Part shown: positions 1 to 6,042 of the stretch, piece after piece
Layout: each line of letters opens with the position of its first letter
Numbering within the stretch: the stretch's first letter is position 1
Origin: an uncultured Christensenella sp.
GTDB lineage: Bacteria; Bacillota; Clostridia; Christensenellales; Pumilibacteraceae
NCBI GenBank assembly: GCA_910577945.1
Contig: CAJTNI010000036.1
Location: 1 to 8,410, forward strand
Length of the DNA stretch: 8,410 nt
Direction of reading: 5' to 3'
The notes under the pieces: model-generated
What the model saw: the letters and a program-made list of their open reading frames with translations, nothing else
What the model was told of the DNA's origin: nothing
Databases searched by the model: none
Program-made: the position numbers and the translations under genes

Positions 1-20
1 TTATTGTTTATCGTACAATT

Positions 21-49
21 ATTATATCACGAAAAATGAAAGAACGCAA
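21..49 (-). promoter_or_regulatory. Possible promoter reading off the left edge
   Basis: On the minus strand a perfect TATAAT (plus 21-26) lies 17 bp downstream of TTGCGT (plus 44-49), a three-of-six match to the -35 consensus. Transcription would start about 10 bases from the window edge and run leftwards into sequence not shown. No coding sequence is visible at 1-131, so this probably serves a gene outside the window. The call rests on the two hexamers and their spacing only. Confidence 0.4.
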
Positions 50-131
50 CCGATTGAATTTTGCGGGAAATATAAAACATATCTATATCTCACTAGGCAA
101 CGAGTAGCCTAATTCGTCCACGCCTAAAATA

Positions 132-172
132 CAGTAGAAAAGGTATGGCTTTATGCCATACCTTTTCTACTG
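132..172 (-). terminator. 18-bp perfect hairpin, likely terminator after degV
   Basis: Perfect 18-bp inverted arms (132-149 and 155-172) surround a 5-base loop. The arms contain AGAAAAGG and its complement, so either strand carries a TTTT tract on the descending side of the stem. It lies 68 bases past the degV stop and is the first strong hairpin there, so it probably ends the argF-GNAT-degV transcript. It could also stop a transcript arriving from the left. The T tract is inside the stem rather than after it, so this is not a textbook intrinsic terminator; a dispersed palindromic repeat is an alternative. Confidence 0.6.
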
Positions 173-239
173 CCTACGGCTTACTTAATATTCCCTATGG
201 GAATTACGGTAACTGCTTGCGTTTTTGTTTTAAAGTTTT

Positions 240-1106
240 TTACTTTTCGGTGCGGGTGTCGCCCGTAAAGAACAGCGCGACCGTGCCCGGTCCGCTGTGG
301 CTGCCTATAACGTAGCTGAGCGGGAGTATTTTTACTTGCAATCCGAGCTTTGCCGTTACCTCGTCGGCGACGAACTTTGCGTCGTCGTAGCAGTCGCCGT
401 GGGTGATATATACGATATCGCTTTCCTTATTGTAGCGCGATACCATTTTGTCCACGAGCGTCAGCAGCGATTTCTTCCTGCCGATAACCTTTTTAATCGG
501 CACGAGCCTGCCGATTTCGTCCACGTGCAGCACGGGCTTGATGTTGAGCATGTTGCCGAAAAACGCCGAGCCTTTGCTCAGCCGTCCGCCGCGGGCGAGG
601 TATTTAAGGTCGTCGACTACGAAATAGTGAATTACGCGGTCGCATACCTCGTCGGCGTAGCCGCACGTTTCCTCAAACGACGCGCCGCTCTTGCGTTTTT
701 CCGCGACGAGCGTCACGAACAGCCCTTCGCCTCCCGACGCGCATTTGGAATCGACGACGTAAACCTTGTGCTCGGACGTTTGATTGATTTCGTCGGCGAC
801 GCGCTTGAAATTCTCGCAAGTGCCCGAAAGCGCGCTCGCAAAAGCCAAGTACAAAACGTCCTTGCCGTTCGACAGCAGCTCGGTCAAAAATTCGCGCGCA
901 GTGCTCTCGTTTATCATGGACGTGCTTGTCCGCGCGCCGCCGCGCATTTTTTCGTAAAACTCGTGAAATTCGAGCTGGTTGGATTCGTCCTTGCCGTACT
1001 CCGTATCGTCTACATAGTACAGCATGTCGCGCGACTCGACGTTCATTTCGCGCAGCATTTCCTTGGGGATGTCGCAAGTGGAATCGGTAGCTATAATAAA
1101 ATCCAT
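240..1106 (-). CDS. DegV family fatty-acid-binding protein
   Basis: A 288-residue cytosolic protein of full DegV length. DegV proteins bind a fatty acid in a cleft between two alpha/beta domains; in several Bacillota relatives (FakB) they present it to the fatty-acid kinase FakA. Visible family motifs are TDSTCD at residues 7-12, the TSTSMIN loop at 60-66, SALSGTCENF at 91-100, VVDSKCASGGEG at 117-128, the basic DDLKYLARGGRLSKG stretch at 165-179 and the C-terminal GSHSGPGT at 268-275. The start ATG is preceded by GAGG at a suitable distance. It lies 38 bases after the GNAT gene, with no terminator visible between them, so it is probably the last gene of the argF transcript. The family is clear; the ligand, and whether it works as a FakB, cannot be told. 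Nothing links it biochemically to arginine synthesis. Confidence 0.93.
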   Translation of the reverse strand: MDFIIATDSTCDIPKEMLREMNVESRDMLYYVDDTEYGKDESNQLEFHEFYEKMRGGARTSTSMINESTAREFLTELLSNGKDVLYLAFASALSGTCENFKRVADEINQTSEHKVYVVDSKCASGGEGLFVTLVAEKRKSGASFEETCGYADEVCDRVIHYFVVDDLKYLARGGRLSKGSAFFGNMLNIKPVLHVDEIGRLVPIKKVIGRKKSLLTLVDKMVSRYNKESDIVYITHGDCYDDAKFVADEVTAKLGLQVKILPLSYVIGSHSGPGTVALFFTGDTRTEK

Positions 1107-1145
1107 GTTAAACCTCGATTTTTCGGTAGCGCCGAATTCGGCGGG

Positions 1146-1655
1146 TTATTGCAAGAATGCGGGCGATAAGTCGACGCCGCAATCGTCGGTCAATTCCAAA
1201 ACGAACAGCGCGCGAACGTAGCCGCGGTCGAACGAGGTGGAGTGTACGTAAAACTGTTTGCCGTAATAGTAACGGGCGAGCCTGTAATACTTGGAATTTG
1301 TATGCAAAGCAATCGCCTTTGCGCCGTTGTCCTTGGCGTAAGCGATAGCGGCGTCCAGCAACGCCGAGCCGAACCCCGTATTGGTAAGCTCCGAGCTCAC
1401 GCCGAACCGATATATGTACCACAGGTCGGGCGAAAGCCGCTTGATACGCAGTGCGCCGCAAATTGCGCCGAACCGTTCTACGACGAAAACCGCGTTGTCG
1501 CGAATATCGGCGAGAGTGCTCTCTATCGTCTCTTTGAGCGCCTTTACCTCGTAGCGCACGTGCAATTCGTCTTGATACAGCGAAAACGATTCCTTGGTGA
1601 CGGCGAGCACGTCGTTTACGTCTTGGTCTGTGGCGCGCCTAATGGCGAGATACAT
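1146..1655 (-). CDS. GNAT-family N-acetyltransferase coupled to argF
   Basis: A 169-residue single-domain protein with the GNAT fold pattern: a beta strand and helix near residues 3-25, the beta strand FVVERFGAICGALRI at 57-71, beta4 at about 79-86 (WYIYRFGV), then the acetyl-CoA loop TNTGFGSALL at 91-100 and a following helix. The loop keeps the two glycines, but Thr stands where Q/R is usual in Q/RxxGxG/A. A Tyr-rich stretch (residues 123-131) sits near the expected catalytic tyrosine region. Its ATG overlaps the argF stop as TAATG, which suggests translational coupling. The substrate is unknown. The arginine context allows the guess of a short N-acetylglutamate synthase or an acetyltransferase acting on an arginine intermediate, but the sequence does not prove this. 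Ribosomal or small-molecule acetylation is equally possible. Confidence 0.85.
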   Translation of the reverse strand: MYLAIRRATDQDVNDVLAVTKESFSLYQDELHVRYEVKALKETIESTLADIRDNAVFVVERFGAICGALRIKRLSPDLWYIYRFGVSSELTNTGFGSALLDAAIAYAKDNGAKAIALHTNSKYYRLARYYYGKQFYVHSTSFDRGYVRALFVLELTDDCGVDLSPAFLQ

Positions 1656-2602
1656 TACTTTTTACCCATAAGCAAGCACATGACCGCTTTTTGCACGTGT
1701 AAGCGGTTTTCCGCTTGCTCGAAAATAATCGAACGCGTCGAGTCTATTACGTCCGCAGTTACCTCCTCGCCGCGATGGGCGGGCAGGCAGTGCATAAACA
1801 CGGCGTCCTTATCGGCGAGCGCGAGCACGTCCGCATTGACCTGATAGGGCATAAGCGCCTTTTCTTTGGCTTTGTCAATGTCTTGACCCATGGAGAAGAA
1901 CACGTCGGTGTATAGCACGTTGGCGTTTTTTGCCGCTTCCTCCACGCTGTCGGTTACGGTTACGTTGCCGAACTTTTGCGCCGCAGCGGTAATTTCGGGA
2001 TTGGGCTTGTATCCGTCGGGCGAGCATATGAAAATTTCCATGCCCGTCTTTGCGCCCGCGAGCATAAGCGAATGCGCCATATTGTTGCCGTCGCCGAAAT
2101 AGGCGAGCTTAATGCCGTTCAGCCGTCCGAAATTTTCCGCAACGGTAAAAATATCGGTAAGCGCCTGGCACGGGTGAAAATCGTCCGTTAGCCCGTTGAT
2201 TACCGAAAAGCTCCCGTACTTGGCGAGCTCCTCGACGTCCGATTGCAGGAACGTGCGTATCATAACGCCGTCTATGCCGTAGCGCGACAGTACGCGCGCC
2301 GTGTCGGCGACAGTTTCGCCTCTGCCGAGTTGAATGTCGTTGCCCGAGAGGAAAAGCGAATGTCCGCCGAGCTGGTGCATGCCCATCTCGAACGAAACGC
2401 GCGTGCGCGTCGACGATTTAGTGAATATCATGGCGAGCGTTTTGCCTTTGAGCAGCTCGTGCTTTTTACCGCGCTTGCTCGCCGCTTTGAGCGAGTTGGC
2501 GAGGTGCAAAATTTCGTAAATATCGGCAGTGGAATAATCTAGCAGATTGAGCAAGTGCTTGTGTTCTATTCTGCCCTTCGGCTTGTAAGAGGAAATATCC
2601 AT
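1655..2602 (-). CDS. argF: Ornithine carbamoyltransferase
   Basis: Transfers the carbamoyl group of carbamoyl phosphate to ornithine to give citrulline, the sixth step of arginine synthesis, in the cytosol and normally as a trimer. The 315 residues match the family length. The carbamoyl-phosphate loop STRTR is at residues 64-68, HPCQ at 143-146, the ornithine-side DVFFSMGQ follows near 235, and the catalytic HCLP is at 271-274, followed by AHRGEE. A catabolic (ArcB) role is less likely because of the neighbouring argC, argB and argD and the absence of arcA or arcC. The start is supported by AAGGTGA a few bases upstream. A terminator and a strong promoter in the 119-base gap separate it from argD, so it can be expressed independently of argCBD. 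Its stop overlaps the GNAT start. Confidence 0.96.
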   Translation of the reverse strand: MDISSYKPKGRIEHKHLLNLLDYSTADIYEILHLANSLKAASKRGKKHELLKGKTLAMIFTKSSTRTRVSFEMGMHQLGGHSLFLSGNDIQLGRGETVADTARVLSRYGIDGVMIRTFLQSDVEELAKYGSFSVINGLTDDFHPCQALTDIFTVAENFGRLNGIKLAYFGDGNNMAHSLMLAGAKTGMEIFICSPDGYKPNPEITAAAQKFGNVTVTDSVEEAAKNANVLYTDVFFSMGQDIDKAKEKALMPYQVNADVLALADKDAVFMHCLPAHRGEEVTADVIDSTRSIIFEQAENRLHVQKAVMCLLMGKK

Positions 2603-2647
2603 ATGTCACCTTAAATATGTATTATTAGTGTACAGTATATTAAAAAT

Positions 2648-2676
2648 ATTATAACAAATCACCGATAATAAAGCAA
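2648..2676 (-). promoter_or_regulatory. Strong promoter for argF-GNAT-degV
   Basis: On the minus strand TTGCTT (plus 2671-2676) is followed after exactly 17 bp by TATAAT (plus 2648-2653), with a TG one base upstream of the -10 (extended -10). It sits between the argD terminator and the argF start and predicts a leader of about 40 bases. No convincing ArgR/AhrC box was found in or downstream of it; the leader is simply AT-rich. Confidence 0.75.
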
Positions 2677-2678
2677 GC

Positions 2679-2704
2679 AAAAAGTGCCGAATTTTTCGAC
2701 ACTT
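2679..2704 (-). terminator. Intrinsic terminator after argD
   Basis: On the minus strand an 8-bp stem (AAGTGTCG with CGGCACTT, one G-T pair) closes a 7-base loop and runs into TTTTT followed by GC. It begins 17 bases after the argD stop. It is a short but well-formed Rho-independent terminator and partly overlaps the -35 side of the argF promoter region, so the argCBD and argF units are packed back to back. Confidence 0.7.
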
Positions 2705-2721
2705 GACTGAATTTTGCCTTT

Positions 2722-3912
2722 TTATACGTTGGTGGACGCGCAAACGTCGTCCAGAGCGGCGACAAGTCCGTCGATTTCCTCGCGCGTAATCGTGAGCGGA
2801 GGAACAAGCCGCACGGTGTTGTTGCCCGCTACGTTTACCAAGTAACCGCGCTCTTTGAGCTTGCCCTCGAACAGTGCGGCGGGTACTTTGTCTGTAAACT
2901 GAATGCCGCGCATAAGCCCGCGCCCGCGTATATCGGCGATAAAGTTGTATTTGGAAAAGTGCGACAGCCGTTCGCCGAGATATTCGCCGACCTCCGCCGC
3001 GCTGTCCAGCAGTCCGCCGAGCAGCAAATCCAAAACCTTGTCGGCGGCGGCGCAGGCGAGCGCGTTCCCGCCGAACGTCGAGCCGTGGTCGCCGAGCTTG
3101 AACGCAGTTCCGACCTCCTCGACGGCGAGGCACGCGCCCATAGGAATGCCGCCCGCGATTGCCTTTGCGAGAGTGATTACGTCGGGCTTTATGCCGAAAT
3201 GCTCGAAGGAAAACAGCTTGCCCGTTCTGCCCATGCCCGTTTGAATTTCGTCCGCGACGAACAAAATCCCCTTGGATTTGCACATGGCGTACGCGTTTAC
3301 CAAAAAATCGTCGGAGAACGGGCGCACGCCGCGCTCGCCCTGTATCGTTTCCAAAAATACCGCGCCGACGTCGTCGGTCAGCTTGCTTTTGAAATCGTCG
3401 AAATCGTTGTATTTAAAGCTTTTGAACCCCGAAGGCAGCGGCGAGTATACGTCGTGCTGCGCCGCGTTATCGGTCGCGGTGAGCGTGGCGAGCGTTCTGC
3501 CGTGGAACGAGCCCTCGGCGGTGAGAATCGTTTTTTGCTCGCCGCGATTTTTGTAAAACCGCCGCACGAGTTTGAGCGCGCACTCGTTGGCCTCCGCGCC
3601 CGAATTGCACAGGAACACGCGCGAAAACCCCGACGCGTCGCACAGCTTTTTTATATACCGCGACTGAATTTCGGTGTAATAATGATTGGATACGTGAATG
3701 AGCGTTTTTACTTGCGCGCAGACCGCATCCGTAAATTCGGGGTGATTGTAGCCGAGTATGTTCGTGGCGATGCCCGCGACGAAATCGACGTACTTGTTTC
3801 CGTAAATATCGTACACGCAGTTGCCTTCGCCGCGCTCTATGCACAGCGAATCGCGCGAAAATACGGGCATGTAGTGCGTGGCTTCCGCCTCTTTTATTGC
3901 TTTAAGCTTCAT
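2722..3912 (-). CDS. argD: Acetylornithine aminotransferase
   Basis: A PLP enzyme (class III aminotransferase, fold type I) that converts N-acetylglutamate semialdehyde plus glutamate to N-acetylornithine and 2-oxoglutarate. The length of 396 residues is normal. The PLP-phosphate loop NSGAEAN is at residues 103-109, SFHGRT at 135-140, the ring-stacking and N1 contact VADEIQTGMGRTG at 219-231 (Asp221), the Schiff-base lysine in TLAKAIAGG is Lys250, and HGSTFGGN is at 276-283. The start ATG lies 2 bases after the argB stop with AAAGG just upstream, so it is co-transcribed and probably coupled with argB. Related ornithine or succinylornithine aminotransferases share these motifs; the operon context decides for ArgD. 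A terminator follows directly. Confidence 0.95.
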   Translation of the reverse strand: MKLKAIKEAEATHYMPVFSRDSLCIERGEGNCVYDIYGNKYVDFVAGIATNILGYNHPEFTDAVCAQVKTLIHVSNHYYTEIQSRYIKKLCDASGFSRVFLCNSGAEANECALKLVRRFYKNRGEQKTILTAEGSFHGRTLATLTATDNAAQHDVYSPLPSGFKSFKYNDFDDFKSKLTDDVGAVFLETIQGERGVRPFSDDFLVNAYAMCKSKGILFVADEIQTGMGRTGKLFSFEHFGIKPDVITLAKAIAGGIPMGACLAVEEVGTAFKLGDHGSTFGGNALACAAADKVLDLLLGGLLDSAAEVGEYLGERLSHFSKYNFIADIRGRGLMRGIQFTDKVPAALFEGKLKERGYLVNVAGNNTVRLVPPLTITREEIDGLVAALDDVCASTNV

Positions 3913-3914
3913 AA

Positions 3915-4778
3915 TTACCTTTCTATCATTGTGCCCACGCCGTTATCGGTGAACAATTCGAGCAGTATGGAGTGGGGGAGCGTGCCGTTGAGCACGAATA
4001 CGCTGTTGATACCGCGTTCGATAGCGTCGATACAGCTTGCCGCTTTGGGCAGCATGCCGCCCGAAATCGCGCCGCTGTCCATCATTTTTTTGAGCTCGGC
4101 GACGGAAATCCTGTCGATAAGCGATTGCGAATCGTCCTTGTCCGCCATTATGCCGTCGATATCGGACAGGAACATGAGCTTTTCGGCGTGCATCGCCGCG
4201 CCGATTGCCGCCGCCGCCACGTCCGCGTTTACGTTGTAGCTGTTGCCTTGCTCGTCCGTCGCTATCGACGCGATGACGGGTATAAACTCGTCGCGCGCGA
4301 GTATTTCCAAAAGCTTGGAATTTATTTCTGTGATTTTGCCGACGTAGCCGAGGTCGGAATCGAGCTTTTCGGCTTTTATGAGCTGCGAATCCTTGCCGCA
4401 TAGCCCGATTGCCTTTACGCCCATGGAATTGAGCTCGCCGACGACGTTCTTGTTGATTTTGCCGCAAAGAATCATTTGCGCAACTTCCATAGTTGCGGCG
4501 TCGGTCACGCGCATGCCGTTCTTGAACTGCGGCTTTATGCCGAGCCGCGACAGCAGCTTGTTAATCTCGGGCCCGCCGCCGTGAACTAGTATGGGGTTTA
4601 CGCCAACGATTTTGAGCGCGGCAATGTCTTGCAGTATGGTAGTCGTTACCGCCTCGTCGTTCATGGCGTTGCCGCCGTATTTGATTACAAGCGTTTTGCC
4701 CGAATATTTGCGTATGTACGGCAGCGCCTCGCAAATTATCTCGGCGCGCTCTATTGTCGATTTAAACGATTCCTTCAT
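3915..4778 (-). CDS. argB: Acetylglutamate kinase, arginine-inhibited type
   Basis: Phosphorylates N-acetyl-L-glutamate with ATP, the second and usually controlling step of arginine synthesis (amino acid kinase family). The 287 residues carry VIKYGGNAM at 31-39 (Lys33), the glycine loop HGGGPEIN at 66-73, NGMRVTD at 87-93, the acetylglutamate-binding YNVNADVAA at 181-189, LSDIDG at 204-209 and GGMLPK at 240-245. About 28 residues precede the first beta strand, including an ALPYI helix; this mobile N-terminal helix is a known hallmark of hexameric, arginine-feedback-inhibited kinases and is absent from the shorter, insensitive E. coli enzyme. Feedback control is therefore inferred. An AAGGACGAG ribosome site lies just upstream of the start. 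The gene is 58 bases after argC and 2 bases before argD. Confidence 0.96.
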   Translation of the reverse strand: MKESFKSTIERAEIICEALPYIRKYSGKTLVIKYGGNAMNDEAVTTTILQDIAALKIVGVNPILVHGGGPEINKLLSRLGIKPQFKNGMRVTDAATMEVAQMILCGKINKNVVGELNSMGVKAIGLCGKDSQLIKAEKLDSDLGYVGKITEINSKLLEILARDEFIPVIASIATDEQGNSYNVNADVAAAAIGAAMHAEKLMFLSDIDGIMADKDDSQSLIDRISVAELKKMMDSGAISGGMLPKAASCIDAIERGINSVFVLNGTLPHSILLELFTDNGVGTMIER

Positions 4779-4836
4779 GTCTCGTCCTTGTAGGTGAAAT
4801 AAAAAGCGGTAGTGCGAACGTAGGTTTAGCCGCGCG

Positions 4837-5832
4837 TTATACGGGCGCGTATATCGGTAAGCCCGCCGTTTCGTTTAGCCCGAACATGATATTCATGTTT
4901 TGAACCGCTTGACCGGCAGCGCCCTTTAACAGGTTGTCGATTACAGATACGATTATGCCTTTGCTCCCGTCGAATCGCGCGGAGAACACGCAGCGGTTGG
5001 TATGCGCGACCGATGAAAGCTCGGGGAGAGATTGCGAATACGCGACGAACGGCTCGTTGGCGTACGCCGTTTGCAAAACGCGCTCGGCGGCTGCGGCGTC
5101 CGTCGCGTCGAAATAGACGGTGGAGAGTATTCCGCGCTTTAACGGCAGCAGGTGCGGCGTGAATATTATGCTCTTGCCGAGCTTTTCCCGCATTTCTGGC
5201 GCGTGACGGTGCGTAAATACCCCGTACGCTTTAAAGCTTTCGTCGAGCGCGCAAAACGAATATGCCTCGTCGCTTTTGCGCCCCGCGCCGCTCGCGCCGC
5301 TCTTGCTGTCGGCGATTATGTTGTCTGCAAGCCCTGCCTTGCACAGCGGCAGCATGGGCAGCAATACGCTGGTTACGTAGCAACCGGGATTGGCGACGAG
5401 TCGCGCGGTTTTTATTTTGTCGCGATTGACCTCGCACAGCCCGTAAACGGCTTGCGCGTTTAGGTCGGGGCGGGGGTGCGTCACGCCGTACGTGCGTTCG
5501 TAAACTGATACGTCGTCGAAGCGGTAGTCTGCGGACAGGTCGACGACGCGCACATTCGAGTCGATTAGCTTGCCGATAACCGCCGCGCCCGCCGTTTGCG
5601 GCAATGCGGAAAACACGACATCGCACGCTTTGAGCGCGTTGTCGTCCGCCGAAACGAACGTAAGCGGGCAGGGCAGCGCGGGGAAAACGTCGCATACGCG
5701 CTTGCCCTCGTGCGCGCGACTGGTCACTGCGCAAAGCTCCGCGAACGGGTGCGACGCAATCAGTCTGAGCGTTTCCGCGCCCGCATAGCCGTTCGCGCCC
5801 AATATTCCGACTTTTATCTTGGTATTTTTCAT
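4837..5832 (-). CDS. argC: N-acetyl-gamma-glutamyl-phosphate reductase
   Basis: Reduces N-acetylglutamyl phosphate with NADPH to N-acetylglutamate semialdehyde, the third step of arginine synthesis. The chosen start gives 331 residues with the NADP Rossmann loop at the very N-terminus (VGILGANGYAG, residues 8-18). The catalytic cysteine is Cys151 in ANPGCYVTS, the SGASGAGRK loop follows near 195, and THRHAPEM supplies the active-site histidine. The frame stays open upstream to 5931, but a start there would add 33 residues not normal for the family and would lie upstream of the likely promoter; the ATG at 5832 is better despite a weak ribosome site (GGACGG). It is the first gene of an argCBD unit and is transcribed away from the zinc-ribbon membrane protein gene. 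Confidence 0.95.
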   Translation of the reverse strand: MKNTKIKVGILGANGYAGAETLRLIASHPFAELCAVTSRAHEGKRVCDVFPALPCPLTFVSADDNALKACDVVFSALPQTAGAAVIGKLIDSNVRVVDLSADYRFDDVSVYERTYGVTHPRPDLNAQAVYGLCEVNRDKIKTARLVANPGCYVTSVLLPMLPLCKAGLADNIIADSKSGASGAGRKSDEAYSFCALDESFKAYGVFTHRHAPEMREKLGKSIIFTPHLLPLKRGILSTVYFDATDAAAAERVLQTAYANEPFVAYSQSLPELSSVAHTNRCVFSARFDGSKGIIVSVIDNLLKGAAGQAVQNMNIMFGLNETAGLPIYAPV

Positions 5833-5863
5833 AAGCCGTCCGAAATATTTGTTGTGGAACTTC

Positions 5864-5892
5864 ATTATAATATATCGAGTCGAAAAAGGCAA
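5864..5892 (-). promoter_or_regulatory. argC promoter
   Basis: On the minus strand TTGCCT (plus 5887-5892) and TATAAT (plus 5864-5869) are separated by exactly 17 bp. The predicted start of transcription is about 25 bases before the argC ATG, giving a short leader. I saw no clear ArgR box. Confidence 0.65.
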
Positions 5893-5901
5893 ACGAAATA
5901 G

Positions 5902-5917
5902 CGTCGTACCGACGACG
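5902..5917. promoter_or_regulatory. Dyad between divergent promoters, candidate operator
   Basis: CGTCGT and ACGACG form 6-bp inverted arms around a 4-base centre. The dyad lies between the argC -35 (5887-5892) and the -35 of the divergent gene (5925-5930), where a dimeric regulator could act on both. CGTCG-type words are common in local coding sequence, so chance is not excluded. Confidence 0.3.
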
Positions 5918-5924
5918 AAAACTG

Positions 5925-5953
5925 TTGACAAATATGCGCGCTTATGCTAATCT
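5925..5953 (+). promoter_or_regulatory. Promoter of the zinc-ribbon membrane protein gene
   Basis: A perfect TTGACA (5925-5930) is followed after 17 bp by TAATCT (5948-5953), with TG one base before it (TGC TAATCT, an extended -10). The -10 itself matches consensus only at three positions. Predicted transcription starts near 5960, leaving a leader of about 80 bases before the ATG at 6043. Confidence 0.6.
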
Positions 5954-5971
5954 ACAAAAAAGCAACGCCCT

Positions 5972-6015
5972 GCGGCTTTACTGTCGACGTAGCGGCAACG
6001 TCGTTTGCAAGCCGC
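5972..6015 (+). promoter_or_regulatory. Two-tier hairpin in the 5' leader
   Basis: GCGGCTT (5972-5978) pairs with AAGCCGC (6009-6015), and inside it CGACGT (5985-5990) pairs with ACGTCG (5998-6003) around a 7-base loop, leaving a 6/5-base internal loop. It ends 16 bases before the ribosome site at 6032-6039 and has no T run, so it is not a terminator. It could be a regulatory leader structure; no known riboswitch class was recognised. Confidence 0.35.
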
Positions 6016-6042
6016 TTAAAAAACCACAATCAAGGAGAGATT

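Noticed and set aside
1130..1143. 14-bp palindrome CGCCGAATTCGGCG between the GNAT gene and degV
   Set aside because: It has no loop and no T run, so it is not a terminator; it could be a chance G/C-rich palindrome, and nothing else supports an operator.
297..1169. 290-codon plus-strand frame opposite degV
   Set aside because: Antisense to a clear DegV gene; the composition is typical of a mirrored coding frame.
2603..2660. ArgR/AhrC operator in the argF leader or argC leader
   Set aside because: Only AT-rich imperfect palindromes were seen, without the TGAAT/ATTCA half sites.
2959..4239. 426-codon open frame on the plus strand
   Set aside because: It lies entirely antisense to argD and the end of argB. 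The open frame is a by-product of G/C-rich third positions in the real genes; the product is Arg-rich, with no domain pattern and no ribosome site.
4779..4836. Attenuator between argC and argB
   Set aside because: Only a 4-bp GCGG/CCGC stem with a 20-base loop precedes the TTTTT; too weak to call.
5833..5931. N-terminal extension of argC
   Set aside because: The frame is open, but the Rossmann motif starts at the chosen Met and the TATAAT box at 5864-5869 lies inside the extension.
5944..6042. N-terminal extension of the zinc-ribbon membrane protein
   Set aside because: The upstream ATG lies in the promoter spacer, before the -10; the ATG at 6043 has a strong AAGGAGAG site.
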